A stretch of DNA of 7,336 nt, from the NCBI GenBank assembly GCA_004299495.1, contig SCPY01000165.1, positions 1-7,336 on the forward strand, in the 5' to 3' direction. Origin of the DNA: a bacterium (GTDB lineage: Bacteria > Omnitrophota > Gorgyraeia > Gygaellales > UBA12090). A program made the translations under genes and the position numbers. Shown here piece by piece: positions 1 to 6,107 of this stretch. Positions within the stretch are counted from its first letter, which is position 1, and every line of letters begins with the position of its first letter. The notes under the pieces were generated by a model, which was given only the letters and a program-made list of their open reading frames with translations, searched no databases and was not told the DNA's origin.

Positions 1-734
1 GATTTGGCCTTTTCTATAACCGCTGTGTAATCATAGCCGTTTATATGCTTAATCCCGGGCAGTCTTACCGGTCCGGTGGTAAACAATCTGTCTTTGTATT
101 CCTCTTTTGGCAGAAGCACGCAATTTGATGTGCCCAGGATGGCCATTGCGTATTGGCTGAATAACTTTTTCTGGTCGTGCCAGGCCTTGCCAAGGTTGCC
201 CGCAAGATGCTTATATTTTTTAAACTCCGGGTAGGCATGGGCAGGAAGCATCTCCGAATGGGTATAAACATTTATCCCGGTTCCGGCTGTCTGTCTGAGT
301 AATTCCTCCAATACCTTTAAGCCGTGCCCGGTGATGATAATACCTCTGCCTTTTTTTATGCCGGTCTCTACCTGCGTAGGCTGGGGCTCTCCGTACCTTT
401 CATTGTAGGCCACCTTTAGAAGCTTCATCCCTTTAAGGTTCATCCTGCCGGATTCAATAGCTAAATCAAGGTAGCTTTCCGGGTCAAAGTTTACATTGGT
501 AAACATAGTATAAAAGGCGCGGCTCACAAAGTCGTCTATCTCAGGAAGGGGAGGGGCAAACCCCACCCTTCTTGCCCGGTAGAGGTATCCGGACATACCC
601 TGTATTGAATAGATGAGGTTGTCCTGCAGGCGGGCAAGCGTAGGGTTTTTGCCGCATATCCCCATAACCTCGCAAGCCTCGCCCCGGGCTGCCTGCGAAC
701 ATTGATAACAGAACATCTTGTCTTCTTTTTCCAT
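1..734 (-). CDS. hcp: Hybrid cluster protein (hydroxylamine/NO reductase), short class, 3' end cut by window edge
   Basis: Cytoplasmic iron-sulfur enzyme that reduces hydroxylamine in vitro and is linked to nitric oxide detoxification in other bacteria. The minus strand from 734 reads 244 uninterrupted codons to the window edge, so the C-terminal part is missing. Near the N-terminus C9, C12, C21 and C27 form CX2CX8CX5C, the proximal-cluster pattern of anaerobe Hcp. H137, E161 (in THSEMLPAHAYPE) and C205 match three hybrid-cluster ligands known in Desulfovibrio vulgaris as H244, E268 and C312: the 24- and 44-residue spacings are identical, but the numbering is 107 lower although the N-terminus is 6 residues longer. 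This implies a ~113-residue internal deletion, the mark of the short class III form. Start: ATG 734 has AAAGGCGGG eight bases upstream; ATG 716 (MFCYQC) is a reasonable alternative. No partner hcr gene is visible. Two minus-strand hairpins lie upstream. Confidence 0.93.
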   Translation of the reverse strand, partial: MEKEDKMFCYQCSQAARGEACEVMGICGKNPTLARLQDNLIYSIQGMSGYLYRARRVGFAPPLPEIDDFVSRAFYTMFTNVNFDPESYLDLAIESGRMNLKGMKLLKVAYNERYGEPQPTQVETGIKKGRGIIITGHGLKVLEELLRQTAGTGINVYTHSEMLPAHAYPEFKKYKHLAGNLGKAWHDQKKLFSQYAMAILGTSNCVLLPKEEYKDRLFTTGPVRLPGIKHINGYDYTAVIEKAK

Positions 735-766
735 TTTAAGCACCCGCCTTTCATTATATATCAAAC

Positions 767-793
767 AAAAAAGGCGTTCATTTTTAGAACGCC
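767..793 (-). terminator. Terminator-like hairpin facing hcp
   Basis: Read on the minus strand this is GGCGTTC, a 7-nt loop TAAAAAT, GAACGCC, then six T. The 7-bp stem is perfect and the T-run makes it an intrinsic terminator in the hcp direction; on the plus strand no T-run follows directly. It ends about 33 nt upstream of the hcp start. As no minus-strand gene lies upstream, it may be an attenuator in the hcp leader or a block against antisense read-through. Confidence 0.6.
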
Positions 794-803
794 ACTGTTT
801 TAT

Positions 804-819
804 GATACCTCTATGTATC
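804..819. promoter_or_regulatory. Small dyad, possible operator upstream of hcp
   Basis: GATAC - 6 nt - GTATC is a perfect 5-6-5 inverted repeat. The 5-6-5 geometry is that of Crp/Fnr-family sites, and hcp genes are often controlled by such regulators (HcpR, FNR). The half-sites match neither TTGTGA nor TTGAT, so this is only a weak candidate and may be chance. Confidence 0.2.
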
Positions 820-835
820 CTACACTAATATAAGT

Positions 836-858
836 AAAAAATTACCTATTTTGGTAAT
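836..858 (-). terminator. Second, weaker terminator-like hairpin facing hcp
   Basis: Read on the minus strand this is ATTACC, loop AAAATA, GGTAAT, followed by five more T. The 6-bp stem is AT-rich, so it is a weak terminator, or else a 6-6-6 operator dyad. It has the same orientation as the 767-793 hairpin and lies 43 nt farther from hcp. Confidence 0.35.
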
Positions 859-876
859 CCCTTTAATTTTAGGCCA

Positions 877-890
877 CAGGCGGCAGGCGG
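877..890. repeat. Tandem duplication of CAGGCGG
   Basis: Two exact adjacent copies of CAGGCGG form a GC-rich island in an otherwise AT-rich spacer. The function is unknown; it could be a binding site or a remnant of a longer repeat. Confidence 0.4.
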
Positions 891-952
891 ATTAATCAAT
901 ATAATAATTAGCAAGCGAAAAAAAGATGATGTAATCGAAATTCCAAATAAAA

Positions 953-973
953 TTGCTTGTTTCTGCATAGCAA
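953..973. promoter_or_regulatory. Dyad overlapping the otsA -35 box
   Basis: TTGCT and AGCAA form an inverted repeat with an 11-nt spacer. The dyad covers the -35 hexamer (957-962) and the start of the promoter spacer. A protein bound here would compete with RNA polymerase, so it is a candidate repressor operator. Short arms make chance plausible. Confidence 0.25.
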
Positions 974-984
974 ACGGATATAAT
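957..984 (+). promoter_or_regulatory. Sigma70-like promoter for the trehalose operon
   Basis: The -35 box TTGTTT (957-962), 16-nt spacer and perfect -10 TATAAT (979-984) predict a start near position 991. This gives a leader of about 115 nt before otsA. No other good promoter is seen before the operon. Confidence 0.7.
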
Positions 985-994
985 AATAAGTGGG

Positions 995-1025
995 TCTAGA
1001 GATACGCGAGAAATATATTTCTAGA
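995..1025 (+). promoter_or_regulatory. 5' stem-loop of the otsA leader RNA
   Basis: Bases 995-1004 pair with 1016-1025 over 10 bp (one G-U), leaving an 11-nt loop. The hairpin begins a few bases after the predicted transcription start. Its 3' arm takes in the first three bases of the AGAGGAG ribosome binding site of the possible leader peptide, so it could modulate that site or protect the 5' end of the RNA. Confidence 0.55.
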
Positions 1026-1036
1026 GGAGCTTTGCG

Positions 1037-1081
1037 ATGGTCGGGCCGCCATCTGATTTAATATCAGGTGGCGGCTTTTAA
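1037..1081 (+). CDS. Possible 14-residue leader peptide overlapping the terminator
   Basis: ATG 1037 opens a 14-codon ORF, MVGPPSDLISGGGF, ending in TAA at 1079-1081. A strong Shine-Dalgarno AGAGGAG (1023-1029) sits 7 nt before the ATG, which is ideal spacing and a better match to the anti-SD than that of hcp or treT. The whole terminator hairpin (1045-1075) lies inside this ORF, so a ribosome initiating or elongating here would keep the terminator from folding. A Pro-Pro pair (residues 4-5) could slow ribosomes that lack EF-P help. The ORF is short, and part of its sequence is fixed by the palindrome, so translation is an inference. Confidence 0.4.
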   Translation: MVGPPSDLISGGGF

Positions 1082-1086
1082 ATTTT
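1045..1086 (+). terminator. Intrinsic terminator (attenuator) in the otsA leader
   Basis: Bases 1045-1057 pair with 1063-1075 in a 13-bp stem (one U-G), GC-rich at the base, with a 5-nt loop; TTTT and then AAATTTT follow. It lies between the promoter and otsA, ending about 18 nt before the otsA start, so it can stop transcription before the operon. A competing hairpin, GATGG (1036-1040) with CCATC (1049-1053), uses part of its left arm and could act as an antiterminator, although it is weaker by itself. Confidence 0.8.
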
Positions 1087-1104
1087 AAAGGGAGCACGTT
1101 TTAA

Positions 1105-3336
1105 ATGAAAAGAATCCTTTTGTTTATTCTTCCGATTTTGATTATTGTTTCTCTGGGGTTTACCGTATTCGGGATATTCCAGGTGCGCTATGAAGAGGAA
1201 AAGCTCCTTGATGACTTGAAGCGAAAAGCCAGGGCGGTTGCCGAGAGCATGGAGTTGTCGGTAAGGTATTCTTTGATAAGCGCCGACCTAAGAAATGCTA
1301 AAGCTTTAGCGGAACGCTTTCAATTAAGGGAGCGCCTGCAGGGATGCGCCATTTACGGCAAAGAAGGAGAAATTATAGCCATTACGCAGCGATTTGAGGA
1401 CTGGAAGGAAAAAGACAAACCATACATTCAGGAGATATTGGAGAATAAAACGCCCCGCGGAGAACTTGAGAAATTTAAGCACTACTCGGTCTACAGCTAT
1501 ATTTTGCCTGTTTTGGATGATGAGTTTAACACTCTGGGATTGATAGAAGTAATTTATGATACTTCGTATGTTTTTACCATCCTGGCAGAGCTATGGAGGC
1601 GCATAAGCATCACCCTGATAATTATAGTAGTGTCCATTGCCCTCATTGCCCTGCTTATCCAGCGCCAGATCTTTATTCTTCCCGTAAAGCGGCTTACCGA
1701 ATGGTTTCATCATTTTCAAAAAGGAGAAATTGACACCAAGCATCCCATTAAAGAAAAAGGAGAACTGGGGAAATTAGCCAGCGAGGTAGAGCAGGTTGCC
1801 TTAAGCTTGAGGGTGGCGCGCAGGACGCTTTCTGAGGAGGCGCACGCGCGCCTTCAAAAGGAAGAGCTCTGGACAGAAGCCAAGCTCAGGGACCTTATCC
1901 GGGCAAAATTAGGTGAAAACGCCCTCTATGTGGTTTCTAACCGCGAGCCGTATATGCACGTGGCTGACGAGCCCTCTGCCCTGCCAAAGTGCATCAGGCC
2001 GGCAAGCGGGGTGGTTACGGCCATAGACCCGATATTGCGCGCCTGCGGCGGAACCTGGATTGCCCACGGTTCCGGAAACGCGGACAAAAAATTTGTGAAC
2101 TCTAAGAATAAGCTGGGGGTGCCTCCTGATGATAACCGCTATATCTTAAAAAGGGTCTGGCTTTCTAAGGAGGAAGAGGACGGATACTATTATGGGTTTG
2201 CTAACGAAGGCCTGTGGCCGCTGTGCCATAACACCCATACCCGGCCTATTTTCAGGGAAAATGACTGGCAGGACTATAAAAAAGTGAATCAGAAATTCGC
2301 CGACAGCGTCTTAGAAGAATTGCCGGTAAAGAGCCCTTTTGTGTTTATCCAGGATTACCACTTTACGCTTTTACCAAAGATGATCAAAGAAAAAAGGCCG
2401 GATGCCACCGTTGCCCTGTTCTGGCATATTCCCTGGCCTACGGCTGAGAGTTTTTCCATCTGCCCTTATCAGGAAGAGATTTTGGACGGGATGCTTGGCT
2501 GCGACCTGATCGGTTTTCATGTGCAGAATCACTGCAATAATTTCCTGGATACCGCAAACCGGCTCCTGGAATCGCGCGTTGATACGGAGAAATTCAGCGT
2601 GGTGCGTTTCGGAAAAGAGACCTTTGTGAGGAGTTTTCCCATAAGCGTAGACAGCAATTTGGACAGGGCGCCTGGCGAGTTAGACAGGCAGATAGAACAG
2701 CTGAAAAAAGAATTTGAACTGGAAGATAAAATTGTCGGGGTGGGGGTTGAGAGGATTGATTATACCAAAGGGATAGTTGAAAGGGTGCTTGCCATTGACC
2801 GTTTTTTGGAGAAATACCCCCAATACAAGAAAAAATTTGTTTTCATTCAGCTTGCCGCGCCAAGCCGCACCCACATCAAGCGTTATCATGACCTTATCGC
2901 GGAAATTGATGAGCTGGTGGAGCAAAAGAACTGGAAGTATCGCGAAGACAGCTGGAAGCCTATAATATATCTCAGGAAACATTTTTCCGCCGACGAGATA
3001 GCCCCGTTTTACCGGCTGGGAGATTTTTGCATCGTTTCCTCCTTGCACGACGGAATGAACCTGGTGGCCAAGGAATATGTTGCCGCGAAGGCGGATTCCA
3101 GCGGCGCGCTTATTTTAAGCCAGTTTACCGGGGCAAGCCGCGAGCTGACTGACGCCATTTTGATTAATCCTTATTCAATAGAGGAATTTTCCGACAGCAT
3201 AAAACAGGCGATTGAGATGCCGCAGGAAGAAAAGAAAAGGCGTATGGAAAATATGCGCAAAGTGGTAAGCGAAAACAATGTTTACCGCTGGGCGGCAAAT
3301 ATTATTACGGAATTAACCGCCTTAAAGAAAACATAG
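1105..3336 (+). CDS. otsA: Membrane-anchored sensor-HAMP-trehalose-6-phosphate synthase fusion
   Basis: The GT20 enzyme joins NDP-glucose and glucose 6-phosphate into trehalose 6-phosphate. At 743 aa it is far longer than ordinary OtsA (~470). Order of parts: TM1 (~4-26); extracytoplasmic region (~27-165) whose strands around 80-95 and 130-152 look like a PDC/Cache-type sensor; TM2 (~168-190); HAMP-like segment (~191-245, starting P193 and with E220-LG); helical linker (~240-270); catalytic domain (~272-743). Active-site motifs are intact: VSNRE with R280, D417-x-H419, FWHIPWP with H441, R550/D552/K555 in ERIDYTKG, and HDGMNLVAKE with D649 and E657. The catalytic part belongs to the subfamily with GGTWIAHGSG and NEGLWPLCH. 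Start ATG 1105 has AAAGGGAG ten bases upstream. It is first gene of the operon, behind a leader terminator, with otsB 18 nt downstream. Topology puts catalysis in the cytoplasm. The ligand is unknown. Confidence 0.93.
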   Translation: MKRILLFILPILIIVSLGFTVFGIFQVRYEEEKLLDDLKRKARAVAESMELSVRYSLISADLRNAKALAERFQLRERLQGCAIYGKEGEIIAITQRFEDWKEKDKPYIQEILENKTPRGELEKFKHYSVYSYILPVLDDEFNTLGLIEVIYDTSYVFTILAELWRRISITLIIIVVSIALIALLIQRQIFILPVKRLTEWFHHFQKGEIDTKHPIKEKGELGKLASEVEQVALSLRVARRTLSEEAHARLQKEELWTEAKLRDLIRAKLGENALYVVSNREPYMHVADEPSALPKCIRPASGVVTAIDPILRACGGTWIAHGSGNADKKFVNSKNKLGVPPDDNRYILKRVWLSKEEEDGYYYGFANEGLWPLCHNTHTRPIFRENDWQDYKKVNQKFADSVLEELPVKSPFVFIQDYHFTLLPKMIKEKRPDATVALFWHIPWPTAESFSICPYQEEILDGMLGCDLIGFHVQNHCNNFLDTANRLLESRVDTEKFSVVRFGKETFVRSFPISVDSNLDRAPGELDRQIEQLKKEFELEDKIVGVGVERIDYTKGIVERVLAIDRFLEKYPQYKKKFVFIQLAAPSRTHIKRYHDLIAEIDELVEQKNWKYREDSWKPIIYLRKHFSADEIAPFYRLGDFCIVSSLHDGMNLVAKEYVAAKADSSGALILSQFTGASRELTDAILINPYSIEEFSDSIKQAIEMPQEEKKRRMENMRKVVSENNVYRWAANIITELTALKKT

Positions 3337-3354
3337 CAAAGGAAGAGATTTTTA

Positions 3355-4155
3355 GTGAAATACTTTTTTGAGGAATGGGAAAAGTTAAGGGAAGCTCTTT
3401 CGGATAAATTTATTTTTTTATTCCTTGATTACGACGGCACGCTTACTCCGCTTGTGGATAATCCCCAGGATGCTGATTTATCTTTAGAAAGCAGGGAATT
3501 GCTTCGCAGATTAAAAGATAACAGTCGCTGTAAAATAGCAATTACCAGCGGCAGGAAATTGGAGGATTTAAAGAAACGGGTCGGGCTTGAGGGGGTTCTG
3601 TATGTAGGCAATCACGGCCTGGAAATAGAGGGAACCAAGATAAATTTTAAGAGCCCGCTTTCCTTGCATTATCTTAAAACCCTCCAGGAAATAAAGAAGG
3701 ATTTAGGAACTAATATTATCTCAGCTGTCAGGGGAGCGTTTATAGAAGACAAGGGTTTGGCGCTTACCCTGCATTACCGGTTGGTTGACAAGAAAGATAT
3801 TCCCCGCCTTAAAGATTTATTTCGCCAGGCGATGATTGCCTATATGGCAAAAGATAAAATATGCCTTAAGGACGCAAAGATGGCCTTTGAAATCAGGCCT
3901 CCGGTGCGCTGGGACAAGGGAAAGGTGGCGATTTGGCTTCTTGCCAGGCAGCATTTTATGCTTCAAGAGAAAATCAACATCATTCCTTTATATATCGGAG
4001 ACGATGTGACTGATGAAGATGCCTTTAAGGCGCTGAAAAATAAGGGGATAACAGTGCGGGTGGATGGAGGCGCGGGCTCAAGCGCGAAATATTTCGTAAA
4101 AGATACCTCTGAGGTTTTTCGGCTCTTAGAAGAGATAGGGAAGGTATTGGCTTGA
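3355..4155 (+). CDS. otsB: Trehalose-6-phosphate phosphatase
   Basis: A soluble HAD-superfamily phosphatase that removes phosphate from the OtsA product to give trehalose. The 266-aa length is normal for OtsB. HAD motif I is D25-Y-D27-GTLTPL, motif II is ITSGR with S65, the basic residue of motif III lies in RWDKGK (K188 or K190), and motif IV is GDDVTDEDAF (215-224). GNHGLE at 85-90 belongs to the cap region typical of trehalose phosphatases. The start is GTG at 3355, preceded by AAGGAAGAG at a suitable distance; no upstream ATG competes. It lies 18 nt after otsA and 1 nt before the next gene, so it is co-transcribed with both. Nothing is missing from the catalytic set. Confidence 0.95.
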   Translation: MKYFFEEWEKLREALSDKFIFLFLDYDGTLTPLVDNPQDADLSLESRELLRRLKDNSRCKIAITSGRKLEDLKKRVGLEGVLYVGNHGLEIEGTKINFKSPLSLHYLKTLQEIKKDLGTNIISAVRGAFIEDKGLALTLHYRLVDKKDIPRLKDLFRQAMIAYMAKDKICLKDAKMAFEIRPPVRWDKGKVAIWLLARQHFMLQEKINIIPLYIGDDVTDEDAFKALKNKGITVRVDGGAGSSAKYFVKDTSEVFRLLEEIGKVLA

Positions 4156-4156
4156 T

Positions 4157-4828
4157 ATGGATGATAAGTATAAAGCAAATGAGCCGTTTAGGTTTTTTAC
4201 CCGGATGCATCTTTCTGAGCTTACCGGATTGAGGGCCTCTACTTTAAGCCAGCTATTGGCCCTGATTAAAGAAATCCCCGGATCATCCATTTACCACCAT
4301 ACCCACAGATTTCTGCTGCAGTATCAATACCTTTCCCCTGAGCCGCCCAATGATTTTGCCTATTGGGTAAGCGAGGCCTTAGGAGAGGATGAATTGGGCG
4401 AGAAATTATCCAGCATTGACACTATCCAATATTCTACTATCCGCAGCCTAAGGGAAAAAATAATCCAGGTCATTGAGTTATATCTAAAAGACGATCCCCT
4501 GGCAAAGCTGAAATTCTCAAGGCCGGGAGAGGAATTTCATTTCATTAAATCAATAAGTTTTGTCCTTGCCGCAAATTATACAGCGGGCGATTTAAAAGAG
4601 TTCGCGCAAGTTTTGGATAAAATAACCCTTGATTCCATATATTACCATATTTTTGAGGCGCGCCTGAGGCTTGAGCGTTCAAGCAATGATTTTTCCAACT
4701 GGATTGAACATTCTCTCGGGGATAAGGAATTGGCGCAGAAGATCTCAAGGCTTGACCCTTACTCTTATACCCTGGAGGAGTTAAGAAGAAATATAATCGC
4801 TCTTATTGAAAAACAGGCGATAATTTAA
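4157..4828 (+). CDS. DUF5752-like two-repeat protein of the trehalose operon
   Basis: The function is not known. From memory it resembles family DUF5752, which I associate with trehalose synthase genes; I cannot verify this here. The 223-aa protein has no signal peptide or membrane segment and is rich in charged helices. It is an internal tandem duplication: residues ~11-110 and ~127-219 align along their length. Shared landmarks are SIYHH (44) and SIYYH (160), NDFAYWV (65) and NDFSNWI (177), LGEDEL (75) and LGDKEL (187), and LREKII (98) and LRRNII (209). The paired histidines and NDF..W motifs suggest two equivalent binding faces. ATG 4157 follows the otsB stop by 1 nt with AGGGAAGG upstream, and treT begins 1 nt after its stop. 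A regulator, scaffold or sugar-binding partner of the adjacent enzymes is an inference from position only. Confidence 0.82.
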   Translation: MDDKYKANEPFRFFTRMHLSELTGLRASTLSQLLALIKEIPGSSIYHHTHRFLLQYQYLSPEPPNDFAYWVSEALGEDELGEKLSSIDTIQYSTIRSLREKIIQVIELYLKDDPLAKLKFSRPGEEFHFIKSISFVLAANYTAGDLKEFAQVLDKITLDSIYYHIFEARLRLERSSNDFSNWIEHSLGDKELAQKISRLDPYSYTLEELRRNIIALIEKQAII

Positions 4829-4829
4829 G

Positions 4830-6041
4830 ATGGCAAAAATAGACGAGTATATCCCCATTGTCGGCAAGCCGGTAATTGATGACCTAAGGCTGCTTGCCGA
4901 TAAGCTTAAGGGAAGGGTTATCCAGCACATTAACTCAACGCGCCTCGGAGGAGGGGTGGCCGAGATATTAAGCCGGATGGTCCCTTTTTTAAAAGAGCTG
5001 GGGGTGGATGCAAGATGGGATGTGATAAAAGGCGGCAATGATTTTTTTGAGGTTACCAAGAAATTCCACAATGCCCTTCACGGCAGTCCGCAGGATATAT
5101 CCGGAGGCGATTTTGACATATTTATGCAGGCAAGCCGCGCTAATATTAACGAGGTAGATACATACGGCGATATTGTTTTTGTGCACGACCCCCAGCCGGT
5201 AGCCTTGATAGAAAAGAAGGCCGGAAATAAATGGATCTGGCGCTGCCATATTGATATTTCTAACCCCCATCTAAAGGTTTGGCATTTTCTGAAGGATTTC
5301 GTGGCCAGCTATGACGCGGCAGTATTTTCCGCCCCCGGATTTTCGCAGAGGTTGCCTGTAAGGCAATTCCTGATTTCTCCCTCCATTGACCCTTTAAGCG
5401 ATAAAAACAGGGAGCTTTCTCGGGAAATTATAGACGCGGTTTTAAGAAAATACAATATCCCGGCTGAAAAGCCCATCATTACCCAGATTTCCCGTTTTGA
5501 CCGCTTAAAGGACCCCGCGGGAGTCATTGATGCCTACAGGCTGGTGAAGAAATATATTGATTGCCAGCTGATTCTGGCAGGAGGCGCCGCCGTTGACGAC
5601 CCCGAGGGGCAAAAGGTGCTTGAGGAGGTAAGGGAAAAGGCGCAAAACGATGAAGACATACATATCTTGTTATTACCCCAGAGCGATATAGAGGTCAACG
5701 CCCTTCAGCGGGCATCCGCAGTCATCCTGCAGAAATCCTTAAGGGAGGGCTTTGGCCTTACCGTTTCCGAGGCGCTTTGGAAGGCAAAGCCGGTAGTGGC
5801 TTCCAATGTAGGGGGGATTCCTCTGCAGATAAAACATAAAAATTCGGGCCTGCTTTGCCATTCTGTAGAAGGAGCTGCTTTTGCCGTAAAGCAGCTTTTA
5901 AACAACCCCCGGTTCGCCTTGAAATTGGGAGAAAACGGCCGCGAGCATGTCAAAAATAACTTTCTGATTACCCGCCACCTGAAAGATTACATCCTGCTTT
6001 TCCTTTCGCTGTATCATCCCGAAGACATAGTTTATTTGTAA
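4830..6041 (+). CDS. treT: Trehalose glycosyltransferring synthase, TreT type (GT4)
   Basis: TreT joins NDP-glucose and free glucose into trehalose in one reversible step, so it can also break trehalose down to NDP-glucose. The 403-aa protein has the two-Rossmann GT-B layout. N-terminal signature: HINSTRLGGGVAE (33-45), followed by a WDVIKG strand (63-68). Middle: FVHDPQP (117-123) and WRCHIDIS (137-144), as in Pyrococcus/Thermococcus TreT. C-terminal donor site: SRFDRLKDP with R222 and K227, and the EX7E pair E306/E314 in REGFGLTVSE, with SNVGGIP (325-331) after it. The start ATG lies 1 nt after the preceding stop. Its Shine-Dalgarno is poor (CAGGCG), so it probably depends on translational coupling. 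It closes the operon, and no convincing terminator follows. A related trehalose phosphorylase or other GT4 is less likely. Confidence 0.88.
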   Translation: MAKIDEYIPIVGKPVIDDLRLLADKLKGRVIQHINSTRLGGGVAEILSRMVPFLKELGVDARWDVIKGGNDFFEVTKKFHNALHGSPQDISGGDFDIFMQASRANINEVDTYGDIVFVHDPQPVALIEKKAGNKWIWRCHIDISNPHLKVWHFLKDFVASYDAAVFSAPGFSQRLPVRQFLISPSIDPLSDKNRELSREIIDAVLRKYNIPAEKPIITQISRFDRLKDPAGVIDAYRLVKKYIDCQLILAGGAAVDDPEGQKVLEEVREKAQNDEDIHILLLPQSDIEVNALQRASAVILQKSLREGFGLTVSEALWKAKPVVASNVGGIPLQIKHKNSGLLCHSVEGAAFAVKQLLNNPRFALKLGENGREHVKNNFLITRHLKDYILLFLSLYHPEDIVYL

Positions 6042-6074
6042 CGCCCCCCAATTTTAGAATTTTTTAAAAGATGA

Positions 6075-6102
6075 TTGACAAAAAGAGGGTAAATGGTATA
6101 AT
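6075..6102 (+). promoter_or_regulatory. Consensus sigma70 promoter of the atp operon
   Basis: Perfect TTGACA (6075-6080), 16-nt spacer and perfect TATAAT (6097-6102) predict a start near 6109 and a leader of about 120 nt. Both boxes are full consensus matches, as expected for a strongly expressed housekeeping operon. Confidence 0.88.
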
Positions 6103-6107
6103 TAAAA

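Larger units (their letters stand above)
735..1104. other. Divergent intergenic region between hcp and the trehalose operon
   Basis: No conventional gene is visible in this AT-rich 370-nt region. It separates the divergently transcribed hcp and otsA genes. It contains two hairpins facing hcp, a small dyad (804-819), a GC-rich 7-nt tandem repeat (877-890), the otsA promoter and the structured otsA leader; these are listed separately. Confidence 0.85.

Noticed and set aside
536..754. Minus-strand ORF of 72 codons overlapping hcp
   Set aside because: It is frame-shifted relative to the Hcp frame, which carries all the conserved cysteines and ligands.
753..758. TATAAT on the minus strand just upstream of hcp
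   Set aside because: As a -10 box it would start RNA near 746, cutting into the AAAGGCGGG ribosome site, and no acceptable -35 lies 16-18 nt upstream.
1031..1075. Resemblance of the otsA leader to fluoride, T-box or ZTP riboswitch motifs
   Set aside because: Only short fragments match; the conserved cores and pairing pattern of those classes are absent.
1934..2012. Apparent loss of a donor-loop glycine in OtsA (ASGVV instead of the E. coli SAGGL)
   Set aside because: From memory the PASG form is normal for the GT20 subfamily with GGTWIAHGSG and NEGLWPLCH, so it is not evidence of inactivity.
2680..3048. 122-codon minus-strand ORF inside otsA
   Set aside because: It lies opposite conserved GT20 coding sequence, has no recognisable product and is a shadow frame.
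6052..6069. AT-only inverted repeat after treT as a terminator
   Set aside because: The stem would be about 5 A-T pairs, too weak for intrinsic termination.
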